The notes: generated by a model from the sequence alone, not told the origin. Numbered from the stretch's first letter, positions 25,885 to 35,082 are shown. The stretch is DNA of 64,000 nucleotides from Paralysiella testudinis (GCF_016894345.1 NZ_CP069798.1:620001-684000), one strand, 5' to 3'. Translations and numbers: made by a program.

Positions 25885-26181
25885 CGCTCTTAAGGGAGTA
25901 GTTGTTGAGGCTGCTTCATACCAAGCCTAAAAAATAAGCTAACTGCGTTGGCTCGTCTTGTCGTACTACTTGTACTGTCTTCGGCTTCCCGTCTTGTTAT
26001 CTTAATTTTTTAGATTTGGTATCCGCCAGCCTTAAGCGGTAATCAACATCTTTGCACATTGCTGCATGGTTGCCGTGTCTGAGCCTAGGCGCAGATTAAC
26101 GAGACTTAAGACACCGCAAACCCCACAGGCGGGCGTTTGCCGGTGTCTTTTGTTTTCTGCCCGCCTGCGGTGTCTTTGCAT
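25885..26181 (+). promoter_or_regulatory. yybP-ykoY (manganese) riboswitch with a mobile element in its P2 loop
   Basis: P1 is TCTTAA (25888-25893) with TTAAGA (26106-26111). Loop L1 is GGGAGTAG (25894-25901), and loop L3 ends CGAGAC just before the P1 3' strand; both match the Mn2+-binding loops of yybP-ykoY riboswitches as I remember them. P2 is TGTTGA (25903-25908) with TCAACA (26043-26048), continued by GGCTG (25909-25913) with CAGCC (26027-26031). Expression platform: AAGACACCG (26108-26116) pairs with CGGTGTCTT (26141-26149), giving a terminator with TTTTGTTTT at 26148-26156. Its left arm overlaps P1, so aptamer and terminator exclude each other. This predicts gene ON with Mn2+. The gene behind it (UPF0016) is a usual target of this class. 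Confidence 0.75.
25918..26022. mobile_element. Correia-like element, 105 bp, inside the riboswitch
   Basis: Inverted ends of about 20 bp (ATACCAAGCCTAAAAAATAA on the left; the complement, with differences, ends at 26022). The core has AACTGCGTTGGCTCGTCTTG, then GTACTACTTGTACTGTC. The same arrangement is seen at 46990-47092. The core matches, from memory, the meningococcal Correia element, but the terminal repeats are different and the length is shorter. Confidence 0.8.
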
Positions 26182-26745
26182 ATGGATGCGTTTCTCTCTT
26201 CTACTTTGGCCGTGGCACTGGCCGAAATCGGTGACAAAACCCAACTTTTAGCCTTATTTTTGGCTGCCCGCTTTGCGCAAAAATACGCCATTGTGGCCGG
26301 TATTTTGGTGGCCACGCTGCTCAATCATGCCGTGTCGGCATGGTTGGGCGTGTGGTTGTCGCAATGGCTATCGCCGATATTGATGGGCTGGCTGGTGGGT
26401 TTGAGTTTTGTGGCGGTGGGGCTATGGCTGCTCAAGCCGGATAAAGACGACGATGTCGATGGCCGCTATCTGCGCTATGGTGCGTTTGCCGCCAGCACGG
26501 TGCTGTTTTTCCTGGCCGAAATCGGCGACAAAACCCAAATTGCCACCGTGTTGTTGGCGGCCAAATACCATGATGTGGTGGCGGTGGTGGGCGGCAGTAC
26601 CTTAGGCATGTTGCTGGCCAATGTGCCGGTGGTGTTTGCCGGTGCTTGGCTGATGGGCAAGCTGCCGTTTAAGGCGGTACGCATCGGCGCCTGTGTGTTA
26701 TTCTGTGCTTTGGGTGTGTTTACCTTGGTGCGTTTATATGTCTGA
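26182..26745 (+). CDS. GDT1/TMEM165 (UPF0016) family manganese exporter
   Basis: 187 residues from ATG 26182 (MDAFLSSTLAVALAEIG); longer in-frame starts would run into the leader. Six membrane helices in two homologous halves, each with the family signature: AEIGDKTQLLAL near residue 14 and AEIGDKTQIATV near residue 112. The acidic residues of these motifs are the proposed cation-binding sites. Bacterial relatives such as MneA of Vibrio export Mn2+; eukaryotic members move Mn2+/Ca2+. The riboswitch-like leader supports manganese as the ligand and substrate. Overlaps the next gene by eight bases. Confidence 0.9.
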   Translation: MDAFLSSTLAVALAEIGDKTQLLALFLAARFAQKYAIVAGILVATLLNHAVSAWLGVWLSQWLSPILMGWLVGLSFVAVGLWLLKPDKDDDVDGRYLRYGAFAASTVLFFLAEIGDKTQIATVLLAAKYHDVVAVVGGSTLGMLLANVPVVFAGAWLMGKLPFKAVRIGACVLFCALGVFTLVRLYV

Positions 26746-27439
26746 TGCGGTGTCGGCTAAAGCTGGGGTGTTCAGGCAGCCTGAGATAGGGCTGCCTGAA
26801 ATAAACACGGTGGCCATACTGTACCGCCATGCCGATTTTGTGGCCATCCACAAACCGGCAGGCGTGAGTGTGCAGCAAGAAGCCGATGCGCCGGCATTTT
26901 TGCCTGCGCTGGCAGCGCAGTTGGGCGTGCCGCGTTTGTGGCTGGTGCATCGCTTGGACAAGGTAACGTCGGGCGTGTTGCTGTTGGCGCTGAATGCCGC
27001 AGCGGCATCAACACTGGCGCAAATGTTTGCCGCCGGGCAGATGCACAAAACCTATTGGGCTGTGGCGGCGGGCAAACCGAGCAAGAAACAAGGCTGGGTA
27101 ACAGGCGATATGGCCAAGGCGCGGCGCGGGGCATGGAAACTGCTGCGCAGCCAGCACAACCCGGCGCGCACCCGTTTTGACAGCGTGAGCTTAGAAGCCG
27201 GTTTGCGTTTTTACCGTTTATGGCCGCAAAGCGGCAAAACCCATCAATTACGCGTGGCGATGAAAAGCCTGGGCTGCCCGATTCTGGGTGATGTGCTGTA
27301 TGGTGGCGAAGCCGCCGCGCGGGTATTTTTGCATGCGCAGCGGCTGGTGTTTGCGTATCAGGGTGAACAGACGGATATTCGTGCCGATGCACCGCTGCCG
27401 TGGCCTGCTGCTTGGGCAGCGGTAGGAGAAGACACATGA
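26738..27439 (+). CDS. RluA-family pseudouridine synthase
   Basis: 233 residues from ATG 26738, which overlaps the upstream stop. The catalytic motif VHRLDKVTSGVLLLA contains the essential Asp; FYRLWPQSGKTHQLRVAM and GCPILGDVLYGG follow as in the RluA/RluC/TruC group. There is no S4 domain, as in RluA and the short TIGR01621-type synthases. It isomerises uridine in rRNA or tRNA; the target base is not predictable. A near-palindromic uptake-sequence stretch in the first codons encodes VFRQPEIGLPE, so the N terminus has been shaped by DUS. Confidence 0.9.
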   Translation: MSDAVSAKAGVFRQPEIGLPEINTVAILYRHADFVAIHKPAGVSVQQEADAPAFLPALAAQLGVPRLWLVHRLDKVTSGVLLLALNAAAASTLAQMFAAGQMHKTYWAVAAGKPSKKQGWVTGDMAKARRGAWKLLRSQHNPARTRFDSVSLEAGLRFYRLWPQSGKTHQLRVAMKSLGCPILGDVLYGGEAAARVFLHAQRLVFAYQGEQTDIRADAPLPWPAAWAAVGEDT

Positions 27440-27945
27440 AGCCGATAATGTTTGCCGGCGTGGCCATGCTGGCCGCGCCGTGGCTGGTGGCACAAACGCC
27501 GGCCTATGTTTGCCCTGATGCCAGTGGGGCGGCGGTGTATGCCTCCGAACCCTCTAGCGTTGAATGCCAGCCCGCGCAGGCTTTGGGGGCGACACAAGAT
27601 AAGGCGGCGCAGCAGCTATGGCAAGCCGGTGCATTGCCCGCCATGGACGATGTGCGCGTGTTGCCGCGCCAGAGCGCGCCGCCTTTGCAAATCCGTTTGC
27701 GCCGCACAGCGCCCAAAGCCGCTCCAGCACCTGCACGCGTAGCCCCGCCACCCAAACCGCTCACGCCCAAACAATTGATTCAGCGCGATATCGCCGCCGA
27801 GCAGCGCGCCCTGAGCCGCGAAAAACAGCAATTGCAACAAGCGCAACAACAAGGCAATACCGCCCGCATCCCCGCCCTTAGGCAAACCGTGGCCGACCGT
27901 GAGGCGAATATCCGCGCTTTGCAGCAGGAATTGGGGCGACAATAA
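27436..27945 (+). CDS. Secreted protein with C-terminal coiled coil, unknown function
   Basis: 169 residues from ATG 27436, coupled by ATGA to the synthase gene. A signal peptide (cleavage probably near VAQTPA, residues 18-22) is followed by a short domain with two cysteines (YVCPDASGAAVYASEPSSVECQ), reminiscent of DUF4124-type periplasmic proteins, a proline-rich linker (RVAPPPKPLTPK) and a Gln/Arg-rich coiled coil at about 115-169. Probably periplasmic. I do not recognise a specific family. Confidence 0.7.
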   Translation: MKPIMFAGVAMLAAPWLVAQTPAYVCPDASGAAVYASEPSSVECQPAQALGATQDKAAQQLWQAGALPAMDDVRVLPRQSAPPLQIRLRRTAPKAAPAPARVAPPPKPLTPKQLIQRDIAAEQRALSREKQQLQQAQQQGNTARIPALRQTVADREANIRALQQELGRQ

Positions 27946-28001
27946 TTTGAGTCTCAGCGACACATAAAATGTATTCAGGCAGCCTGAAAATGTTTATTTT
28001 T

Positions 28002-28873
28002 AGGGTATGTTCACAATTACTTGTCATAAAGGTAACCACATCACAATGCACCCCAATAAAACCGTACTGTGGAAGTTGCGTTTCAGCTTATCGTAACGGC
28101 TGGCAATCGCTCGGAAATGTTTCAAACGGCAAAAGGCATTCTCTACCAAATGCCTGATTTTATATAAATACCAGTCCATGTCTTTATTTTTCTCTTCCCT
28201 ATTTCTTTTATAGGGAATATTGGCTTTCGCACCGCTTTGCTCTATTTGCTCCCTGAGCCGGTCTGAATCGTAACCTTTGTCCGCATTAACCAACTCAGTT
28301 TCGGCAAGGTTGATGTTGTCAAGCAGCTCCGGTGCAACGGTGACATCATGGATATTGCCCGCAGTAACGATAACCTCAACCGGATTGCCTGCAGCATCTA
28401 CAGCCAGATGAATCTTGCTGGTTCTGCCGCCTCGGCTCATACCGATTGCGTGATCCTCTTGCGCACTGAGCGCTGAGGCGCAGTGTTGGTGGGCACGGAT
28501 ATAACTGCCGTCTATGGCTACCCACTCCAAGTCACTCTCTTGGCTGAGCTGTTTCAAGATTGCAGTAAAAATGCCTTTTTCTGACCAACGGTTATAAGCG
28601 GTATAAACAGTATGATACTTGCCGAAATACTCGGGCAAATCCCGCCACGGTATGCCGGTTCTTATTCTGTAAAGTATGCCTTCAAGAATTCTGCGCAAAT
28701 TGGGTTTGCTATAAATACCCAAATCACGCAGAATAGGTAACAGCTTCGTCCAATGTTCATCTTCGAGTAGTGTACGGGGCATCGCAGGTGTATTGGGGGG
28801 GTGTGAGAACTTCCTTTTATGCCTGCGTTTCTTTTTTATTCAAGGGCATGACAAGTAATTGTGAACAGACCCT
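28002..28873. mobile_element. Complete IS5-family insertion sequence
   Basis: Terminal inverted repeats of 25 bp (28002-28026 and 28849-28873; AGGGTATGTTCACAATTACT and complement) have one mismatch. TA occurs at both borders (28001-28002 and 28873-28874), fitting the two-base target duplication of IS427-like members, which would make the element 28003-28872 (870 bp). It carries one intact transposase gene on the minus strand and has inserted between the secreted-protein gene and the oxyR terminator. Confidence 0.92.
28024..28782 (-). CDS. IS5-family DDE transposase, intact
   Basis: 252 residues in one frame. An N-terminal helix-turn-helix-like region (RRILEGILYRIRTGIPWRDLP, the DUF4096-type domain) precedes the catalytic domain: Asp91 in VAIDGSY, Asp168 in VNADKGYDSD and Glu214 in RHLVENAFCRLKHF with the YREK-like spacing (R, K) typical of IS5. 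Many IS427 relatives need a frameshift to make the full protein; here no frameshift is needed. All catalytic residues are present, so it is probably active. Its stop codon lies within the left terminal repeat. Confidence 0.93.
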   Translation of the reverse strand: MPRTLLEDEHWTKLLPILRDLGIYSKPNLRRILEGILYRIRTGIPWRDLPEYFGKYHTVYTAYNRWSEKGIFTAILKQLSQESDLEWVAIDGSYIRAHQHCASALSAQEDHAIGMSRGGRTSKIHLAVDAAGNPVEVIVTAGNIHDVTVAPELLDNINLAETELVNADKGYDSDRLREQIEQSGAKANIPYKRNREEKNKDMDWYLYKIRHLVENAFCRLKHFRAIASRYDKLKRNFHSTVLLGCIVMWLPL

Positions 28874-28886
28874 AGTAAAAGACAAT

Positions 28887-28916
28887 AAAAAAGCGCACCA
28901 CTGGGTGCGCTTTTTT
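28887..28916. terminator. Bidirectional intrinsic terminator after oxyR
   Basis: AAAAAAGCGCACC, a four-base loop, GGTGCGCTTTTTT: a symmetrical hairpin with A and T runs on both sides. It ends the min-oxyR transcript on the minus strand and would also stop readthrough from the IS side. Confidence 0.9.
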
Positions 28917-28933
28917 ATGTGGGTGATGGCGGT

Positions 28934-29860
28934 TTAATTTCCCGCCGCCACAAACTGCACGCCAGCCAGTTTGGAGGTCACAATCGCCGATTTAATCGCT
29001 GCCAGCGCTTGCGGACGCACGAAATTGCGGCGCGAGGCCAAGGCGATGCGGCGCTGCGGGCTGGGGTGTTCAAACGGCACAATGCTGAACAGCAGATGGT
29101 CGTTTTCGGTAAGCGCGGTGGCGGGCAAGATGCTGATGCCCAAGCCGCTGGCCACCATATGGCGGATGGTGTTGATGGAGCTGCCTTGAATGGTGTTGGC
29201 CAAGCCTTGTATTTTTTGGCGCGAGGCCAGCTCGCTGCAACTGGCCAGTACATTGTCGCGCATGCAATTGCCTTCGGTGAGCAGCAACACCCGTTCTTCG
29301 GCCAGTGCGGCAGGGCTCACCGCATCCAGCTCTTCAAACGGATGGCCTTTGGGCACAATCACGAAAAACGCTTCGTCATACAAGGGCGTGGTAACGATGC
29401 CCGGCTCATGAAACGGCTCGGCCACCACCGCTGCGTCCAAATCGCCTTTTTTAAGGGCGTCGGTAAGGGTTTCGGTGTGGTTTTCGTCTAATTGCAGCGG
29501 CATTTGTGGTGCGATACCGCGCAGTGCCACAATCAGCTTGGGCAGCAAATAGGGGGCTACGGTGAAAATCAGCCCCAGCTTAAACACGCCTTCCAGCTCG
29601 TTTTGCTTTTCGTTGGCCAAGGTTTTGATGCGTTCGGCTTCTTCCAGCACGCGGCGCGCCTGCATCACGATGCGATCACCCGCTTCGGTGGTAATCACTT
29701 CATTGCTGCTGCGGTCAAACAAAGATACGCCCAGCTCTTCTTCCAGCTTTTTAATCGCAATCGATAAGGTAGGCTGGCTGACAAAGCTGCGCTGGGCGGC
29801 GCGGCCAAAGTGGCGCTCTTGCGCCACGGCCACAATGTAACGCAGTTCGGTAAGGGTCAT
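28934..29860 (-). CDS. oxyR: Hydrogen-peroxide-sensing regulator OxyR
   Basis: 308 residues, LysR type. The winged helix-turn-helix (residues 1-60; [26 protein letters not shown]) is followed by the sensor domain with the redox pair Cys199 and Cys208 in [16 protein letters not shown], as in E. coli OxyR. Peroxide forms a disulphide that changes DNA contacts and switches catalase and related genes. The ATG overlaps the minE stop by four bases, so it is the last gene of a minC-minD-minE-oxyR unit, the order known from pathogenic Neisseria. Confidence 0.95.
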   Translation of the reverse strand: MTLTELRYIVAVAQERHFGRAAQRSFVSQPTLSIAIKKLEEELGVSLFDRSSNEVITTEAGDRIVMQARRVLEEAERIKTLANEKQNELEGVFKLGLIFTVAPYLLPKLIVALRGIAPQMPLQLDENHTETLTDALKKGDLDAAVVAEPFHEPGIVTTPLYDEAFFVIVPKGHPFEELDAVSPAALAEERVLLLTEGNCMRDNVLASCSELASRQKIQGLANTIQGSSINTIRHMVASGLGISILPATALTENDHLLFSIVPFEHPSPQRRIALASRRNFVRPQALAAIKSAIVTSKLAGVQFVAAGN

Positions 29861-30126
29861 ACATCGCCTTTTTTGGGGGAGTCCGGCAGGGTGATGTTCA
29901 GTTCCAATACATCCACGCCGTCTTGTTTTTCCTGCGAGATGCGGATGTCGTCCAGCGACACATGCACATATTTGGATAACACTTCCAGCAGTTCTTTTTG
30001 CAAGGTGGGCAGGTAATCGGGCGCCTGCTCTTTTACGCGCTCTTGTGCAATGATGATTTGCAGACGGTCGCGGGCGGTTTGGGCGCTGGTTTGCTTTTTG
30101 CCGAACAAAAATTCAATCAATGACAT
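29857..30126 (-). CDS. minE: Cell division topological factor MinE
   Basis: 89 residues, the usual length. An N-terminal amphipathic membrane anchor ([11 protein letters not shown]), the MinD-binding segment ([14 protein letters not shown]) and the dimerising C-terminal domain ([15 protein letters not shown], then a beta strand with LELNITLP) are all present. It stimulates the MinD ATPase and drives pole-to-pole oscillation, keeping the Z-ring at midcell. Three bases separate it from minD. Confidence 0.96.
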   Translation of the reverse strand: MSLIEFLFGKKQTSAQTARDRLQIIIAQERVKEQAPDYLPTLQKELLEVLSKYVHVSLDDIRISQEKQDGVDVLELNITLPDSPKKGDV

Positions 30127-30129
30127 GGC

Positions 30130-30945
30130 CTAACCCCCAAACAAACGCTTGAGCAAGCCTTTTTTCTCGGCTTCCAGAAAGCGGATGGGGCGGTCTTCGC
30201 CCAGTAGGCGCGCCACCACGTCTTTATAGGCTTCGGCGGCAATGGTGTCGTTCAAATGAATCACCGGCGAGCCGGAGTTGGAGGCTTGCAGCACGTTTTG
30301 CGATTCGGGAATCACGCCCAGCAGCGGAATGCGCAAGATATCGCAAATGTCTTCCACCGACAGCATTTCGCCTTTTTCCACCCGCTCGGGCGAATAGCGG
30401 GTAATCAGCAAATGCTCTTTTACCGGTGCTTCGCCTTGTTCGGCGCGGCGGCTTTTGCTGGATAAAATGCCCAAAATGCGGTCAGAATCGCGCACGCTGG
30501 AAACTTCCGGATTGGTGGTCACAATGGCTTCGTCGGCAAAATACAAGGCCATTAAAGCGCCTTGCTCGATGCCGGCGGGCGAGTCGCAAATCACATATTC
30601 AAAACCCATGTTGTCAACCAGGGTTTTGAGTACTTTTTCTACGCCGTCGCGGGAAAGCGCGTCTTTGTCGCGGGTTTGCGAGGCAGGCAGGATATACAGA
30701 TTGTCGCAATGTTTGTCTTTAATCAGTGCCTGGTTCAGGGTGGCTTCTTCCTGAATCACATTAATCAGGTCGTACACCACGCGGCGTTCGCAGCCCATAA
30801 TCAAATCCAGATTGCGCAAGCCCACGTCAAAGTCGATAACGGCGGTTTTGTGGCCGCGCAAGGCCAAGCCGGCGGCCAAGCTGGCGCTGGTGGTGGTTTT
30901 ACCAACGCCGCCTTTGCCTGAGGTGACTACAATGATTTTTGCCAC
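30130..30945 (-). CDS. minD: Septum site-determining ATPase MinD
   Basis: 271 residues. The deviant Walker A motif GKGGVGKT occupies residues 10-17, with the second lysine of the pair (Lys11) that contacts ATP across the dimer. Walker B-like YVICDSPAGIE and the C-terminal amphipathic membrane-targeting helix (EAEKKGLLKRLFGG) are intact. It recruits MinC to the membrane and is displaced by MinE. A 60-bp gap with a ribosome binding site (AAAGGAAG) separates it from minC. Confidence 0.97.
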   Translation of the reverse strand: MAKIIVVTSGKGGVGKTTTSASLAAGLALRGHKTAVIDFDVGLRNLDLIMGCERRVVYDLINVIQEEATLNQALIKDKHCDNLYILPASQTRDKDALSRDGVEKVLKTLVDNMGFEYVICDSPAGIEQGALMALYFADEAIVTTNPEVSSVRDSDRILGILSSKSRRAEQGEAPVKEHLLITRYSPERVEKGEMLSVEDICDILRIPLLGVIPESQNVLQASNSGSPVIHLNDTIAAEAYKDVVARLLGEDRPIRFLEAEKKGLLKRLFGG

Positions 30946-31005
30946 GGTGCTTCCTTTTATAAATAGATTGTTTAAAGTAAATGAATCGGGGATTGCTCAA
31001 TGGTT

Positions 31006-31743
31006 TCAGGCAGCCTGAATGGGTGCAATCGCCAAACGGTCGTCCTGTAAATGGATTTGTACGGCTTTATGGTGCAGATGCGGCGGCAGATTTTGGTCGA
31101 GTACCCGGTAAATCCCGGCCACCGATACCAGCTCTGCCTGCATCGACTGCACAAAAATACGTGCCTGCTTATTGCCCGCCGCACCGGCCAGCGCGCGGCC
31201 GCGCAAAGGGCCGTAAACGTGGATATTGCCGTCGGCAATGATTTCTGCTCCTTCGCTCACCAAGGCCAAGACAATCAAGTCGGCATTTTCGGCATACACT
31301 TGCTGGCCGGTGCGGATGGGGCGGTCGACTACTACTGTAGACATGGCTGCAGGAGGTGGGGCAGTGGCGGGTGCCGTTGCATGCGTTTGGCTGGTTTCGG
31401 CTGCCTGCACCACTTGGCGCACCTTTTCGTCCGCCCGCTCTTGTGGCAGCAGGCTAAACGCCAGCCGGTGCTGTTTGGCCAGCGCCGCCCAGCGCTCATC
31501 GTTGTGGCGCAGGGCAATAATACGCAGATTATTTTTGGCGAAAACGGCAATCAGCCGTCCCAAATCCAGCGAAGCCGGATGGCTCAAGGCGTGTACATCC
31601 AAGGTAAACGGCATGCTGTGTAAGTCGCCAAAGCGCGACAAGCGTTGCTGTAAATCGGCCTGAATAACCGATACATCATCGGTTTGCAGCTGGATGGCCA
31701 GCGCATCCAAACGCGCGGATTTAACATCAAAAGCAGGGTTCAT
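31006..31743 (-). CDS. minC: Division inhibitor MinC
   Basis: 245 residues from ATG 31743 (MNPAFDVKSARLDAL); an in-frame GTG three codons earlier is less likely. The N-terminal domain that blocks FtsZ assembly (about 1-105) and an Ala/Pro/Thr linker precede the right-handed beta-helix C-terminal domain, with VYGPLRGRALAGAAGN binding MinD. A palindromic DUS (TTCAGGCAGCCTGAA from 31006) supplies the last four codons and the stop, so the C terminus IQAA is encoded by uptake sequence. First gene of the min-oxyR unit. Confidence 0.95.
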   Translation of the reverse strand: MNPAFDVKSARLDALAIQLQTDDVSVIQADLQQRLSRFGDLHSMPFTLDVHALSHPASLDLGRLIAVFAKNNLRIIALRHNDERWAALAKQHRLAFSLLPQERADEKVRQVVQAAETSQTHATAPATAPPPAAMSTVVVDRPIRTGQQVYAENADLIVLALVSEGAEIIADGNIHVYGPLRGRALAGAAGNKQARIFVQSMQAELVSVAGIYRVLDQNLPPHLHHKAVQIHLQDDRLAIAPIQAA

Positions 31744-31896
31744 GGCAACCAATCGGCGGCGGCTTAAAGCCGGTAAATCAAAAGCACTTAAGTGTACAGG
31801 GTAACGCGGTGTGCTTCAATCGGCTTAATGGCGCTGGCCTATGCCCCGTGGATGGTGGTAGGGTATCTAATCTAATGATGACAAAGCGAGAGGCAG

Positions 31897-32766
31897 ATGG
31901 TTCCAGTACCCGGTTTTCATATTGTGGGCGCAGGCAAAGTGGCGCAAACCTTGGCAACATTATGGCAGCACAGCGGGCGCTATTGCCTGCGCGGCGTATG
32001 GAGCCGCAATCCAGCCTCGGCGCAGCAACTGCTCGGGCAAGTGGCTGGCGGGCAATATTGTGCCGATATACACACGCTGCCTGAAGCCGATATTGTGGTG
32101 GTGGGGGTTAAAGACGATGCCATTGAGGCCATGGATGCGATGTTGGCAAACTTGCCGTGGCTGTCGGCGCAAACTACCGTGCTGCACTTTAGCGGTGCGC
32201 ACAGCAGTCGGATTTTCCGCCAGCTGCTACGCAAAGGCGTGTCGCTTGGCAGCCTGCATCCCGTTTATGCCTTTGCCGAAGTGACTACGGCGCCTGCGCA
32301 ACTGCGCGGCCATTTTTGTGCGGTTGAGGGCGATGCGTCGGCATTGCCGCTATTGCATGATTTGGCCGCTACCGCCGGCTTACAGCCGTTTGCCATCGCT
32401 GCACAAGACAAAAGCCGCTACCACGCTGCCTTATCGGTGAGCGCCAATTATCTGGTTACCCTTAATGCTTATGCGCGCAACATCTTAATTAATACCGGGC
32501 TGCCTGAAACCGTGGCCGCCACATTGGTGCACAGCTTAATGCAGCAAAACCTGAGTCAATTGGCTAATCTGCCGCCACAGCAAGCCTTAACCGGGCCGAT
32601 TGTGCGCGGCGACGCAGCCACAGTAGCGGCACACCTAAAAGTATTATCAGCTTCAGAGCAGCCGCTGTATCGTGCGCTGGGCATGGAAACCGCCCGCTTG
32701 GCGCAAGCTAGGGTGGGTTTGGCAGATACGCAGGCGATGTTGGATTTGTTGAGCGGCAAAGAATAA
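31897..32766 (+). CDS. Rossmann-fold DUF2520 protein (ketopantoate-reductase-like)
   Basis: 289 residues. The N-terminal dinucleotide-binding motif FHIVGAGKVAQTLA (residues 7-20) and VVVGVKDDAI lead to a second domain, largely helical, of the DUF2520 type with DKSRYHAALSVSANYLVTL. The layout matches predicted short-chain NAD(P)-binding proteins found near panthothenate or division genes; no substrate is established. It is divergent from minC across 153 bp and ends in an inverted DUS hairpin. Start ATG 31897 follows GCGAGAGG. Confidence 0.85.
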   Translation: MVPVPGFHIVGAGKVAQTLATLWQHSGRYCLRGVWSRNPASAQQLLGQVAGGQYCADIHTLPEADIVVVGVKDDAIEAMDAMLANLPWLSAQTTVLHFSGAHSSRIFRQLLRKGVSLGSLHPVYAFAEVTTAPAQLRGHFCAVEGDASALPLLHDLAATAGLQPFAIAAQDKSRYHAALSVSANYLVTLNAYARNILINTGLPETVAATLVHSLMQQNLSQLANLPPQQALTGPIVRGDAATVAAHLKVLSASEQPLYRALGMETARLAQARVGLADTQAMLDLLSGKE

Positions 32767-32786
32767 AACCTTAGCTCTGATATATT

Positions 32787-32814
32787 TTCAGGCAGCCTAT
32801 GTAGGCTGCCTGAA
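32787..32814 (+). terminator. Inverted DUS hairpin after the DUF2520 gene
   Basis: DUS copies at 32787-32798 (reverse) and 32803-32814 (forward) form a 13-bp stem with a two-base loop, 20 bp past the stop. No strong T-run follows on the plus strand. Confidence 0.75.
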
Positions 32815-32824
32815 AGCTTTATTG

Positions 32825-33157
32825 ATGTTTGTTGTAGCTATTTTGTTATTGATTTTTGCTTTATTGTTTGGATTATTGTGTTTGTTGATGGTGATTCTTA
32901 GATTATTTCCGCAAGACATCCCGAATAATATTCTTTTAAATTTTAGCGATTTGCTGGTTTGGGGTATAGATTTTTGCGAATGGGTGTTGACGGTTTGGAT
33001 GGGTTTGCGTATAGTTCGCTTTCTTCGCTGCTGCAGCGAAGTCGAGACGGAAGAGAAAATTATACCACAAAGTGGTTTCGTTGCTTCGGTTTTGGGATGG
33101 CTCTTTAACAAACAGATTACCGATAAGTGTGAGTGCGACAAGCCTCACACTGTTTAA
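32825..33157 (+). CDS. Doubtful membrane-protein ORF overlapping the rRNA promoter
   Basis: 110 codons from ATG 32825. The first 65 residues are strongly hydrophobic (FVVAILLLIFALLFGLL, then a second segment), the rest polar. It begins just past a terminator hairpin with no clear ribosome binding site, and its 3' third contains the rrn promoter and boxA-like leader. I think it is more likely an AT-rich upstream region of the rRNA operon that happens to stay open than a real gene, but a short membrane protein is possible. Confidence 0.25.
   Translation: MFVVAILLLIFALLFGLLCLLMVILRLFPQDIPNNILLNFSDLLVWGIDFCEWVLTVWMGLRIVRFLRCCSEVETEEKIIPQSGFVASVLGWLFNKQITDKCECDKPHTV
32987..33015 (+). promoter_or_regulatory. 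rRNA operon promoter
   Basis: TTGACG (32987-32992), a 17-bp spacer, TATAGT (33010-33015). AT-rich DNA upstream (about 32920-32960) could act as an UP element. Transcription should start near 33022, about 270 bp before mature 16S rRNA. Confidence 0.75.
33099..33110 (+). promoter_or_regulatory. boxA-like antitermination site
   Basis: GGCTCTTTAACA matches the boxA consensus TGCTCTTTAACA at 11 of 12 positions and lies in the leader before 16S. A second boxA-like stretch (GATCTTTAACAAA) occurs near 35306 in the spacer before 23S. Confidence 0.75.
33117..33134 (+). promoter_or_regulatory. 16S precursor processing stem, 5' arm
   Basis: These 18 bases (TTACCGATAAGTGTGAGT) are an exact reverse complement of 34856-34873 behind the 16S gene. 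Together they form the long-range helix expected to be cut by RNase III. Confidence 0.85.
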
Positions 33158-33288
33158 GAAGTAAAGACAAGACATGAATGTTTGCCGGTGGGTTTCTGCC
33201 GGTATACATCATTCTCTGTTTTTCTTTGAGAAGCAGACCAGTATGGAGTTGGGTTTTTGCCTGGCTCTAACAGTATTAAAGCTAAGAT

Positions 33289-34833
<1,545 letters not shown>

Positions 34834-34855
34834 GAGAAAAGAAGAGGCGGGTCGT

Positions 34856-34873
34856 ACTCACACTTATCGGTAA
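34856..34873 (+). promoter_or_regulatory. 16S precursor processing stem, 3' arm
   Basis: ACTCACACTTATCGGTAA pairs exactly with 33117-33134. It lies 25 bases after the mature 16S end. Confidence 0.85.
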
Positions 34874-34911
34874 ACTGAAATAGAGATGCGAAAGAAGTAA
34901 GAAGACCTCAT

Positions 34912-34988
<77 letters not shown>

Positions 34989-35082
34989 ATATCAGGGAGC
35001 AGTCTACAGGCATCAGGAATCAGATTGCGGCACAGCCGCACAAGAGACTGACGCCTGGCACCTGAATCCTGACACCCGGACA
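34989..35082. other. Spacer between tRNAs with IVS-like repeat
   Basis: Contains GGCATCAGGAATCAG and, inverted, CTGAATCCTGAC. These are variants of the CAGGAATCAG unit that forms the arms of the 23S intervening sequence (36768-37204). Confidence 0.6.

Larger units (their letters stand above)
25493..26181. other. Long regulatory gap between oppA and the Mn exporter gene
   Basis: 689 bp without a protein gene. 25493-25840 should hold the oppA promoter (minus strand), but I saw no strong match; a DUS lies at about 25820. From 25849 on, the gap is filled by a promoter and a riboswitch leader serving the gene at 26182, with a Correia-like element inside. Short open frames here are not supported by ribosome binding sites. 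Confidence 0.7.

Noticed and set aside
26772-27467. 231-codon minus-strand frame opposite the pseudouridine synthase
   Set aside because: Cys/Pro/Arg-rich mirror frame; the plus strand has a clear family motif (HRLDKVTSG).
31753-31896. Promoter search between minC and the DUF2520 gene
   Set aside because: Only weak -10-like matches (TATCTAAT near 31864); not strong enough to report as a feature.
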